Of a stretch of DNA of 7,612 bases, positions 1 through 7,016 are shown piece after piece; the first letter of the stretch is position 1, and each line of letters opens with the position of its first letter. The stretch lies in contig PTKB01000129.1 of the NCBI GenBank assembly GCA_002937555.1, positions 1 to 7,612 on the forward strand, read 5' to 3'. The notes beneath the pieces are model-generated. The model saw nothing but the letters and a program-made list of their open reading frames with translations, did no database searches and was not told the origin of the DNA. Made by a program: the position numbers and the translations under genes. Source of the DNA: Alphaproteobacteria bacterium MarineAlpha10_Bin2. Its GTDB lineage: Bacteria; Pseudomonadota; Alphaproteobacteria; UBA828.

Positions 1-504
1 TTGAAAGAACAATGGTCGTCCGTCGCAAATGCGATGACGCTGATGGTCTCCGTCGGCGAAATCGGATTGACAGAAATTACCGAAGCGCGCCATGAGCTCG
101 AACTCATCTGTTGCCGGCTTGCCGCCAAGCGCCGCGACGACACGCATCTGGCCGAGATGAAAAAAGAACTCGAGACCCAAATGGACACGGCGCTGACGGA
201 CACCGATTTCTGTGCGTCCGATGTGCGCTTTCACCGCGCATTGGTGAACGCGACGCAGAATCCGGTATTGCAGTTCGTGATGATCGCGGTGCTCGAATCC
301 TTGCAGCCCGTGGCCAATTTACTCGTCTTCCGCTTTCGCGAGCGCGAATTGATCATCAGCCAACACCAGCGCCTCTACGAGGCCGTGAAAGACCGCGACG
401 CGGATGCCGCCATTGCGGTGTGGAACGAGCAAATTGCCTATCTCGGCGAGAAATACGCTGAGGCGCAGGAATGGCGCCGCGAGAAAGACCAGGCAGCGCG
501 CTAA
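1..504 (+). CDS. FadR/GntR-family transcriptional regulator, C-terminal FCD ligand-binding domain (5'-partial)
   Basis: This is the effector-binding part of a one-component repressor or activator. Visible FCD features are the opening helix (ITEARHELELICCRLAA, about residues 26-42), the Asp-x3-His metal or ligand motif (D74, H78 in SDVRFH), and the later helix QHQRLYEAVKDRDADAA with H122. The fourth usual ligand, a His 22 residues after H122, is Gln144 here. Full FCD regulators are about 220-240 residues; only 167 are present and no winged helix-turn-helix is seen. The TTG at base 1 is therefore almost certainly not the start, and the gene begins upstream of the window. It runs convergently into the three-gene minus-strand block. 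Control of that block through the repeated operator-like sites is an inference. The family call is firm; the ligand is unknown. Confidence 0.9.
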   Translation: MKEQWSSVANAMTLMVSVGEIGLTEITEARHELELICCRLAAKRRDDTHLAEMKKELETQMDTALTDTDFCASDVRFHRALVNATQNPVLQFVMIAVLESLQPVANLLVFRFRERELIISQHQRLYEAVKDRDADAAIAVWNEQIAYLGEKYAEAQEWRREKDQAAR

Positions 505-537
505 GACCCGCGCCTTTCAGCGAAATAGAAGGTGAGT

Positions 538-550
538 AGCGCGGCGCGCT
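538..550. terminator. GC-rich inverted repeat between convergent genes
   Basis: AGCGCG and CGCGCT flank one G, giving a stem of five GC-rich pairs and a three-base loop. It sits in the 46-base gap between the regulator's stop (504) and the oxidoreductase's stop (551), where a two-way terminator would be expected. No T tract follows on either strand and the stem is short, so a role in termination is only suggested. Confidence 0.25.
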
Positions 551-2938
551 CTATGGCGCATCGATTCGGCTGACTTCGCAGAGGTAGGAGCGGTGGGCTA
601 CCGAGCCCGAGATCGGGTCGGATTCGCGGTTGCCGATTGCACCGTTCACGTTGGCGCCGTCCGGACTGGTCGCGTCATAGCCCGGCAATCCCAATGACGT
701 GCAGGCCTGCCACCAGCCATGCGTGGCACTGACGACACGCGGGTCGAGCGTATCGCGCAGCTTGGCGCGGGCGCGCATCGCGCCGTCGGGCGTCGCAAGG
801 CGAATCCAGTCGCCATCCGCGATGCGGCGGGTCGCCGCCGCGTCAGGGTGCATCTCGATCAACGGGTCGGGCTCGCGCTTGCGCAGGCTGGGCAGCCCGC
901 GATGCTGGCTGTGGCAGTAATGCAGTGATTTCGCCGAAGTGAGAACGAGCGGAAAATCCTTTGCGAGATCGGGCCGGCTGTAGGGGCCGATGGCGGGCTC
1001 CACATAGTCGGGCAACGGCGCTTGGCCCACGGCCTGGAGCTTCTCTGAAAAGATCTCGACTTTGCGCGATGGGGTCGCGAAGCCCGGTGCGGCGCCGTCA
1101 TGGCCGGCATATTTCCGGTAGCGCGTCTCGAGCGGCACGCGGATGCCGCCCGGCTTCTGACGCAGCTCTTCGAGGCTGAGGCCTGAGGGCGCCAATATTT
1201 CGCGATAAGACGCGTCGATGTCGCCGTCCCAGAATTGCTCTTGGAGGCCGAGGCGCTTGGCAAGCTCGAACACGATCCAGATGTCGCTTTTCGATTCGCC
1301 GCGCGATTCGATGACCGGCGGGCGGAGCTGGGCGTACGACGTCGCATCCGCGCCAACTTTGAAGTTGGTGCACAAGCCCTCGCGCTCCCACGGCGTGTTG
1401 ACCGGCAACACGATGTCGGCGAGCGCCGCCGAGGGCGTCATGAACATGTCGATATGCACCGCGAAGTCGAGCGCCTTCAGCGCCGCTAGGCCGCGCGACG
1501 TATCCGCATGGCTGACCAGGATGTTGGTGCCGAAGCTCACCATGCCCTTGATCGGATAGGGCGTGCCCTCGAGGATCGCACGATAGAGATCGTCGGTGGT
1601 GATCCAGCCGCTTTGCTCCGGGCCCAAAGGTCGATCGGCAAGGCCGACCGCTTTCGCTTTCTGCTCGGGTGACAGCAGTTGGCTGCCCGAAATGCTCGCT
1701 GTCGGAATGGTTTCGAACAGCACGTTGCCACCCGGCGCGTCGAAGCTGCCGGTGAGGGCGTAGAGGAGCGCGATCGCGCGCGAGGTCTGACTGGCATTGC
1801 TGTGCTGGCCAACGCCGGACCAGCTGTAGCAGGCGACCGCACCGGCTTCGGCGATCAAGCGGGCGGCGGCGCGCACCTCATCGGCCGGAATCCATGTGAT
1901 TTCCGCGACGCGCTCGGGCGTGAATTCGCGGCAACTCTCCGCGTAGAGCTCAAAAGCGGGGCGACAGGAAATGGTGGTGCCGTCCGTGCCGACGATTTCG
2001 TAGCGTCCGCTCAACGCCAGCGCCGAGGACGGGCCGTCATATGTGCCGGATTCGGGGTTGTAGAGCACCGGCTTCGCTGCCTCGGAATCCCAGGCGACCC
2101 GGAGCGCCTCGCCAGCGTCCGCCACGACGTCGCGACCAGAGAGCATCGTGCCGTCGTCGCGCACCAAGAAGGGGCCGTTGGTCCAATCCCGCACGAACGC
2201 CGCATCGTAACGTTCTTCTTCGATCAAGATGTTCGCCAGGCCGAGGGCGAGCGCGCCGTCGCTGCCGGCGCGGACGCGCAGCCACGAATCCGCCTTGTTC
2301 GCGAGGCCGGCGCGCCTAGGATCGATGACGATCAGCTTCGCGCCGCGCGCTTTCGCTTCGGCGACACGGCTGGCATAGGCAAGCCAAGTGGTGCTCGGAT
2401 TGTGGCCCCACAGGATGATGCAGTCGGCCGCGGCGAATTCCGGCACCGGAGTGCTGACGCCGAAAGTGAAGGCGTAGACATCATCGCGGTGGAAATTGCA
2501 GATCTCGGTGCCGAACGGCGCGTTGGGGCTGCCGAAAGCGAAGCGCAGCCGCTCGACCCATGGATAGGCATCCTGCAGGCCGGTGCCAGACGGGGTGGTG
2601 ATGCCGAAGGCGACACTCTCCGGACCGTCCGACGCGGCGAGCCTTGTTAGCGCCTCGGCCGTGCTGTCGAGCGCCTCGTCCCAACTGATGCGCTCCCATT
2701 GGGGATCAGGATCGCCCTTGGGGCTCACACGGCGCAGCGGATGGAGCAGGCGCTCCTCATGGTGCACCAACTCGGGCGCCGCCCGGCCCTTGCCGCACAG
2801 TGCCTTTCCTGTCGGATGCGACGGATCGGGCTCGACCGCGATCAGGCGGCCCGCCTCGACCACCGAAATGCAGCCGCACGAAGAGGTGCAGAGGGCACAA
2901 TAGCCCGGAATACGCTGAACGCTGTCGCTCTCCGCCAT
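551..2938 (-). CDS. Molybdopterin-dependent oxidoreductase, DMSO reductase superfamily, 4Fe-4S, cytoplasmic
   Basis: This is a 795-residue catalytic subunit of the Mo/W-bis-MGD superfamily. The N-terminal cluster motif is C14-x2-C17-x3-C21 with C48 in ALCGKG, and K50 follows the last Cys as in many family members. C147 (TEICNFHRDD) lies where the Mo/W-ligating residue is expected. WERISWDEAL (81-90), a nucleotide-type segment around KLIVIDPRRA (201-210), and a C-terminal dinucleotide-binding domain (about 662-790, with GANVN and DPISGS) complete the fold. No twin-arginine or Sec signal is visible, so it should be cytoplasmic. The start is supported by GAGGAA five bases upstream. It is probably the last gene of the block. 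The N-terminal layout recalls formate dehydrogenase, thiosulfate reductase and acetylene hydratase relatives. Substrate and metal are not determinable, and no partner subunit is encoded nearby. Confidence 0.9.
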   Translation of the reverse strand: MAESDSVQRIPGYCALCTSSCGCISVVEAGRLIAVEPDPSHPTGKALCGKGRAAPELVHHEERLLHPLRRVSPKGDPDPQWERISWDEALDSTAEALTRLAASDGPESVAFGITTPSGTGLQDAYPWVERLRFAFGSPNAPFGTEICNFHRDDVYAFTFGVSTPVPEFAAADCIILWGHNPSTTWLAYASRVAEAKARGAKLIVIDPRRAGLANKADSWLRVRAGSDGALALGLANILIEEERYDAAFVRDWTNGPFLVRDDGTMLSGRDVVADAGEALRVAWDSEAAKPVLYNPESGTYDGPSSALALSGRYEIVGTDGTTISCRPAFELYAESCREFTPERVAEITWIPADEVRAAARLIAEAGAVACYSWSGVGQHSNASQTSRAIALLYALTGSFDAPGGNVLFETIPTASISGSQLLSPEQKAKAVGLADRPLGPEQSGWITTDDLYRAILEGTPYPIKGMVSFGTNILVSHADTSRGLAALKALDFAVHIDMFMTPSAALADIVLPVNTPWEREGLCTNFKVGADATSYAQLRPPVIESRGESKSDIWIVFELAKRLGLQEQFWDGDIDASYREILAPSGLSLEELRQKPGGIRVPLETRYRKYAGHDGAAPGFATPSRKVEIFSEKLQAVGQAPLPDYVEPAIGPYSRPDLAKDFPLVLTSAKSLHYCHSQHRGLPSLRKREPDPLIEMHPDAAATRRIADGDWIRLATPDGAMRARAKLRDTLDPRVVSATHGWWQACTSLGLPGYDATSPDGANVNGAIGNRESDPISGSVAHRSYLCEVSRIDAP

Positions 2939-2943
2939 TTTTG

Positions 2944-2949
2944 TTCCTC
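2944..2949 (-). promoter_or_regulatory. Ribosome binding site of the molybdopterin oxidoreductase
   Basis: GAGGAA lies five bases before the ATG at 2938 and fixes that start. The rest of the 84-base gap back to the synthetase stop shows no convincing promoter or terminator, which is consistent with read-through from the upstream gene. Confidence 0.65.
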
Positions 2950-3022
2950 GCCTACGGCTGTCGCTTGCGTTTCAAGGTGGCGTATCGCATCCGGCTTGGC
3001 AAGGTCGGGACCCTTCCGTCCA

Positions 3023-5131
3023 TCACGGCCGGTTACTTGGGATGATTAACGCATCGACGGCAAATGCGCCCTGGCCTTTCGGCAGGACGAGAAACGGATT
3101 GATATCGATGCTTTCGATCCGGTCCCGATTTTCATGCGCGAATTGGGAGAGCCGCGAGAGCGCCTCGGCGAGCGCATCGATATCCGCCGGCGCCGCGCCG
3201 CGCGCGCCGTCAAGCAGCGGAAAGCCCTTGACCTCGCGCATCATCCCGTGCGCTTCCTGGGCGCCGAACGGCGCCAGACGCTGTGTCACGTCGCCCAACA
3301 ATTCAACGAATATACCGCCGAGCCCGAACAGGACGACCGGGCCAAACGCCGGGTCGACTTTGACGCCGAGAATGGTTTCGACGCCGCCCGATATCATCGG
3401 CGCCACGACGACGCCATCGATTTTGGCGTCCGATTGCGCCGTCCTTGCGCGTTCGATCAGGGTGTCGTAGCCGTTTCGCGCCGCGGCTTCATCGCCGATG
3501 CCGAGAAGCACCCCGCCGATCTCCGATTTGTGCAAAATGTCGGTGGAGACGAGTTTCATCGCCACCGGGAAACCAATTTCGGCTGCCGCACGTCCGGCCT
3601 CCGCCGCCGACGTCGCCAAACGTTCGTCAACCACGGGAACGCCGGCCTTGGCGAGAATGCGCTTGGCCTCGACTTCGTTCACCGTCTCGGCCGGCACCTC
3701 GACGGGCGCCGGCAAGGAAGGCGGCGCCGGTGGTTCCGCCTTGGCGTATCCTTGTCCCATTTGCATCAAACCTGCCGCCGCCCCGACCGCGCGCGTCGGA
3801 TCCGGAATGACGAGATAGTTCAAATCGTTGAAAATATGCCATGCCTCCTCGTCCATGGTGATGGAGAGGATGATCGCCGCCTTGGGGTGCTTCTCGCGAA
3901 CTCGAGTCAAACCCGTCCTCTGCAGAAATTCTAGCGACGTCATGCCGGCGAGATAGACGATGATCACGTCATACTCATCCGCTTCGATCATGATATTGAG
4001 GCATTGCTCGAGGATGTCAGGCTGATTGACCGCCTGGCCGGTAATGTCCACGGGATTGCGCGTCCCCGCGAACGGAATGACTTCCCTCACCTTGTCCTGC
4101 GCCGCCGCCGACAGACGGGCGACATCGAGGCCAAGCTTAACCGCATGATCGGACATCAGGATGCCTGCGCCGCCCGAGATCGTGACAAGGCCGATGCGGT
4201 TGCCGGCCGGGAACAGGCCGCTGGTGAAGGCGTAACCAATATCGAAAAACTCATCCATCGAGTAGGCGCGGTAGGCGTTGTATTTTTTGAGGACGGTGTC
4301 GACCACGCTGTCGGAGCCGACGAGCGAATTGGTGTGCGAGAGAGCGGCTTCGGCACCGACATCGGAACTGCCGACCTTTATCGCTACGACCGGCTTTCGC
4401 GCCTCCTTCGCGGCTGCCAAGCCGGCCATGAGTTTCGCGCCATCCCGGCTTGCTTCAAAATACATCAGGATCACTTTGGTCTCGGGATCCTCGACATAAT
4501 AGTTCAGGCAGTCGGCGACATTCACATCCGCCTCGTTCCCCGTCGTCGCCCACAGCCTGACGCCGAGGTGCCGTTGGCGCGCTTCCGCGTAGGCGACGTT
4601 GCCGTAGGCCCCGCTTTGGCTGACGATGCTGACCGGCCCCAGTGCGGGCGGCAAGTTCAACATCGACACGCCGAACGTGATGATCATGTTGTGATCGAAC
4701 GCGGCGATCCCCATACAGTTGGGACCGACGATCCGTATGCCCGCTTGTTCCGCGATCCGCCGCATTTCAAGCTCGGCCGCGTGGCCTTCTTCGCCGGTTT
4801 CGGCAAAACCGGCGCTGAAGATCACCACCGCGTTCACGCCTTTTTCGGCGCAGTCGCGGATCGCCTGCACGACCGCGGCGGCGGGCAGGACGATCAACGC
4901 CAAATCGACGTCCCCGCCGACCTCGAGGATCGACTTATAAGCCTTTAGGCCCTGAATTTTCGGATAGTTCGGATTGACCGGATAGATGGGGCCGTCGAAC
5001 GCGTAGTGTTTGAGGTATTTGAGCGGACGGCCGCCGATTTTATTTTCGTCGCGTGAGGCACCTAATATCGCAATCGACTTCGGCCGGAACATCGTCTCCA
5101 AAGATTTTTGACTCACAGCCTGCGCTTCCAT
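3023..5131 (-). CDS. NDP-forming acyl-CoA synthetase (acetate--CoA ligase family), fused alpha and beta
   Basis: The enzyme would make an acyl-CoA from a carboxylate, CoA and ATP through phosphohistidine, giving ADP and phosphate. In order there are an N-terminal Rossmann-like CoA-binding domain (MFRPKSIAILGAS, about 14-26), succinyl-CoA-ligase-like domains with SIVSQSGAYG (168-177), the conserved SHTNSLVGSD motif whose H266 should be the phosphorylated His, a Pro-rich linker (about 465-480), and a C-terminal ATP-grasp domain (485-702) with ILHKSEIGGV (H534). The 702-residue length is normal for the fused form. An in-frame ATG at 5248 would add 39 residues unlike the family and overlap the upstream gene by 76 bases, so 5131 is preferred. 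A further ATG at 5092 would remove 13 residues; its GGAG is only about three bases away. The substrate is unknown. The superfamily also includes the DMSP lyase DddX, so the reaction need not be simple activation. Confidence 0.88.
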   Translation of the reverse strand: MEAQAVSQKSLETMFRPKSIAILGASRDENKIGGRPLKYLKHYAFDGPIYPVNPNYPKIQGLKAYKSILEVGGDVDLALIVLPAAAVVQAIRDCAEKGVNAVVIFSAGFAETGEEGHAAELEMRRIAEQAGIRIVGPNCMGIAAFDHNMIITFGVSMLNLPPALGPVSIVSQSGAYGNVAYAEARQRHLGVRLWATTGNEADVNVADCLNYYVEDPETKVILMYFEASRDGAKLMAGLAAAKEARKPVVAIKVGSSDVGAEAALSHTNSLVGSDSVVDTVLKKYNAYRAYSMDEFFDIGYAFTSGLFPAGNRIGLVTISGGAGILMSDHAVKLGLDVARLSAAAQDKVREVIPFAGTRNPVDITGQAVNQPDILEQCLNIMIEADEYDVIIVYLAGMTSLEFLQRTGLTRVREKHPKAAIILSITMDEEAWHIFNDLNYLVIPDPTRAVGAAAGLMQMGQGYAKAEPPAPPSLPAPVEVPAETVNEVEAKRILAKAGVPVVDERLATSAAEAGRAAAEIGFPVAMKLVSTDILHKSEIGGVLLGIGDEAAARNGYDTLIERARTAQSDAKIDGVVVAPMISGGVETILGVKVDPAFGPVVLFGLGGIFVELLGDVTQRLAPFGAQEAHGMMREVKGFPLLDGARGAAPADIDALAEALSRLSQFAHENRDRIESIDINPFLVLPKGQGAFAVDALIIPSNRP

Positions 5132-5172
5132 CCAATGGCCCGGCCTTGGCGTTCGATCCCGAACGATCCGGC

Positions 5173-6726
5173 TTACGGCCGCACTGAAAAACTCGTCGGC
5201 CCCGTCAAATGCTGTAGCAACGGCTGGACGCGGGCGAGCCAGTCGCACAGGACCGGCCGCGTATCGCGCGGGTCGATGAGGTCGTGGATCGAGAAGCTCT
5301 CGGCGCGCGGCACCACGGACTGGAGAGCCAGCATGGCCTCCTCGAGACGCAAGCGCTCGGCTTCGGGATCGCCGGCCTCGACGATCTTGCGGCTAAACGC
5401 CGCCGCCACGCCGCCCTCGACCGGAATCGCACCGATCTCGGCCGATGGCCAGGCGACGACGAACCCATCCGGGCCGAAATGCGCCGCTTCGGCGACGCCA
5501 TGCGCCTTGCGCACGATCACTGACGCCCAAGGCACCACCGAAGTTGCCGCCGCGACCACGGCGGAGGTGCCGAAGCGGATTGTGCCGGCCTTCTCCGCCT
5601 CCGCCCCGATCATGAAGCCGGGTTCGTCGATCAAGCTCACGATCGGCAAGTGAAAGGTGTCACAGAACTCGATGAAGCGGCGTGTCTTTTGCGCGCCTGT
5701 TGCGGTCATCGAACCGGCGAGCTGTTTGCAGTCATTGCCAAGCACGCCGACGGGCTGACCCATCAGCCGGGCAAGGCCGGTGATGGTGCCAGTGCCGTAG
5801 AGCCGTCCCATCTCGAAGAACGAGCCCGCGTCCAGAACCAATTCGATGACCTTGCGCATGTCGTAGATTTGGCGCCGGTTGCGCGGCACCATTTCGATCA
5901 GCTCCTCGGCACGGCGATCGGCCGGGTCGTCGGCCGGCGTACAGGGGGGGAGCTCCCAGACGTTGGGCGGCAAGTAACTCAGAAATCGCTGAATGTCGGC
6001 AAAGGCGGCGGCCTCATCCTCAACCAGGTTGTCGACCACGCCGTTTCTGGCATGAACCTCGGGGCCGCCGAGCTCCTCTTTGGTTAGGCTTCGGCGGAGC
6101 GCGCGCTCGACCACGGCGGGGCCGGCGACCAGGACCTGCGAATCCTTGGTCATCACAGTAAAGTGCGACGCCACCAGGCGTGCGGCGGGGAGGCCCGCAA
6201 CCGCGCCGAGCGCCGCTGAGGCAACCGGCACGGTGGCCATCGCCTGGGCCACGGATTTGAAGCGCGGCGCATGGTTGACCGGCGCGCCCACGGTTTTCGG
6301 CTTGCCGCCGCCGGCCCCGGTGACGCTGCCGCCGGCGCCTTGGTGCAGGCGCACCAGAGGCACCCGGTAGGTACAGGCAAGCTCTTCCGCATAGACACTC
6401 TTGCGCAAACCCGCCGCGTTGGGCGAGCCGCCCTTGAGGGTGAAATCCTCGCCGCCGATGACGCAGCGCCGGCCTCCGACCATACCGAAGCCGAGCACAT
6501 AGTTGGCCGGCGTGAACTCCGTCAGGCGCCCTTCGTCATCGCGGCTCGCATCGCCCGACGCGCCGCCGAGCTCTTCAAAGGAACCGCCATCGAGCATGGT
6601 ATCGATCCGTTCGCGGACCGTGAGAAACCCCTTGGCGTGCTGACGGGCGACACCTTCTTCGCCGCCCTGCGCCTGTGCGAGCTCCCGCTTTTGCGTGAGC
6701 TCCTCGGTTTCCTTTTCCCAGCTCAT
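5173..6726 (-). CDS. Acyl-CoA carboxylase carboxyltransferase (beta) subunit-like protein, divergent
   Basis: This 517-residue protein has the two crotonase-fold halves of propionyl- or methylcrotonyl-CoA carboxylase beta subunits. Family landmarks are RQHAKGFLTVRERIDTMLD (28-46), YVLGFGMVGGRRCVIGGEDFT (76-96), EELGGPEVH (217-225), LMGQPVGVLGN (321-331), FIEFCDTFHLPIVSLIDEPGF (351-371) and AWPSAEIGAIPVEGG (425-439). It usually moves CO2 from carboxybiotin to an acyl-CoA alpha or gamma carbon. Two active-site segments are unusual: QGAGGSV (129-135) stands where SGGAR-like sequence is expected, and RKAHGVAEAAHF (406-417) replaces the usual RKAYGGAY. No biotin carboxylase or biotin carrier is in the window, so it must borrow one, or it may act as a decarboxylase or on another thioester. 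It is the first gene of the block, with a weak TGGA about eight bases before its ATG. The family is sure; the substrate is not. Confidence 0.88.
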   Translation of the reverse strand: MSWEKETEELTQKRELAQAQGGEEGVARQHAKGFLTVRERIDTMLDGGSFEELGGASGDASRDDEGRLTEFTPANYVLGFGMVGGRRCVIGGEDFTLKGGSPNAAGLRKSVYAEELACTYRVPLVRLHQGAGGSVTGAGGGKPKTVGAPVNHAPRFKSVAQAMATVPVASAALGAVAGLPAARLVASHFTVMTKDSQVLVAGPAVVERALRRSLTKEELGGPEVHARNGVVDNLVEDEAAAFADIQRFLSYLPPNVWELPPCTPADDPADRRAEELIEMVPRNRRQIYDMRKVIELVLDAGSFFEMGRLYGTGTITGLARLMGQPVGVLGNDCKQLAGSMTATGAQKTRRFIEFCDTFHLPIVSLIDEPGFMIGAEAEKAGTIRFGTSAVVAAATSVVPWASVIVRKAHGVAEAAHFGPDGFVVAWPSAEIGAIPVEGGVAAAFSRKIVEAGDPEAERLRLEEAMLALQSVVPRAESFSIHDLIDPRDTRPVLCDWLARVQPLLQHLTGPTSFSVRP

Positions 6727-6760
6727 GCAGGGTCCAAGCGACGGTGCAGGCGGGCGGCTA

Positions 6761-6828
6761 TACTAAAAATCATATTCGGCGCTTCTCCGAATGGCAGGGG
6801 ACCGCCAGGATCATACAACTCCATTCGG
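6761..6828 (-). promoter_or_regulatory. Candidate attenuator: three complementary arms and a T run
   Basis: Read on the minus strand, arm A is CCGAATGG (6828-6821), arm B is CCATTCGG (6794-6787) and arm C is CCGAAT (6779-6774). A with B gives eight perfect pairs around a 26-base loop. B with C gives six perfect pairs around a seven-base loop, followed within four bases by ATTTTTAG (6770-6763). The pairings are exclusive because both use B, as in antiterminator/terminator switches. Arm A also overlaps the leader frame's GGAG. The B-C stem is short for an intrinsic terminator, and the arms could instead be protein-binding half-sites. Confidence 0.35.
6770..6814 (-). CDS. Putative 14-codon leader peptide in the 5' leader
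   Basis: The frame reads MILAVPCHSEKRRI and stops with TGA at 6770-6772. GGAG (6819-6822) lies four bases before its ATG. It starts in the loop between hairpin arms A and B, runs through arm B (6787-6794) and ends inside arm C (6774-6779), so a ribosome on it would affect which hairpin forms. It is short, has no run of one amino acid and could occur by chance. Confidence 0.3.
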   Translation of the reverse strand: MILAVPCHSEKRRI

Positions 6829-6895
6829 CCCTGCGTCCGTGATGTGACGATTTGCGGCTCGCGCAGCTCGCCCGCGCCGGCCACTAATACCTGAA

Positions 6896-6901
6896 TTTGA
6901 C
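6896..6901. promoter_or_regulatory. Additional TTTGAC half-site
   Basis: TTTGAC occurs 25 bases to the left of the TTTGAC of the full operator-like element, in the same orientation. It has no matching GTCAAA arm. It may be a weak auxiliary half-site or chance. Confidence 0.25.
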
Positions 6902-6917
6902 ATTTTACGGTATTTCA

Positions 6918-6940
6918 ATATTTGACTATTTGTCAAACAA
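6918..6940. promoter_or_regulatory. Operator-like inverted repeat, copy 1
   Basis: TTTGAC (6921-6926) and GTCAAA (6932-6937) are perfect inverted arms around TATTT. Overlapping them, TTGT-CAA-ACAA (6930-6940) fits the FadR-subfamily operator pattern TNGTNNNACNA. The 23-base element recurs at 7558-7580 with one change. It lies 191 bases before the carboxyltransferase ATG. Binding by the FCD regulator at the left edge is an inference; another regulator outside the window is equally possible. Confidence 0.65.
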
Positions 6941-7016
6941 TATGCTGAAGCGCAACCCCCCACCGTCCTGAAGTTTGAGACGGCGGGATGTCCGACCAGA
7001 ATGCCTGGGCTCGGTC

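Larger units (their letters stand above)
6727..7016 (-). promoter_or_regulatory. Promoter and leader region of the carboxyltransferase block
   Basis: These 290 bases between the GFA stop and the carboxyltransferase ATG hold no long gene on either strand. The stretch 6890-6945 is markedly AT-rich against GC-rich surroundings and contains the operator-like element. On the minus strand a TTGACA lies within that element (6936-6931), but no good -10 hexamer sits at the proper distance, so I do not assign a promoter. The proximal 100 bases hold the leader frame and hairpin arms described separately. CCGTC (6963-6967) and GACGG (6979-6983) could form a weak hairpin after the GFA gene, without a T tract. 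Confidence 0.6.

Noticed and set aside
1679..2650. 323-codon open frame on the plus strand
   Set aside because: It lies wholly antisense to the molybdopterin oxidoreductase, has no recognisable motif, and reflects the codon bias of GC-rich DNA.
2985..2998. GCCGGATGCG on the minus strand, recalling one arm of enterobacterial REP elements
   Set aside because: There is no complementary arm or second copy in the window, so it is most likely chance in an 84-base gap.
3134..3934. 266-codon Arg-rich open frame on the plus strand
   Set aside because: It mirrors the synthetase's ATP-grasp domain and has no independent start signal or domain.
4004..4948. 314-codon open frame on the plus strand
   Set aside because: It is antisense to the acyl-CoA synthetase, whose motifs are clear in the opposite frame; the composition is typical of a shadow frame.
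5944..5950. Run of seven G, a possible slippage or frameshift site
   Set aside because: The carboxyltransferase reads through it in frame with conserved sequence on both sides, so there is no sign of a frameshift.
6271..6894. 207-codon plus-strand frame extending into the intergenic leader
   Set aside because: Most of it is antisense to the carboxyltransferase, and the remaining part has no family resemblance.
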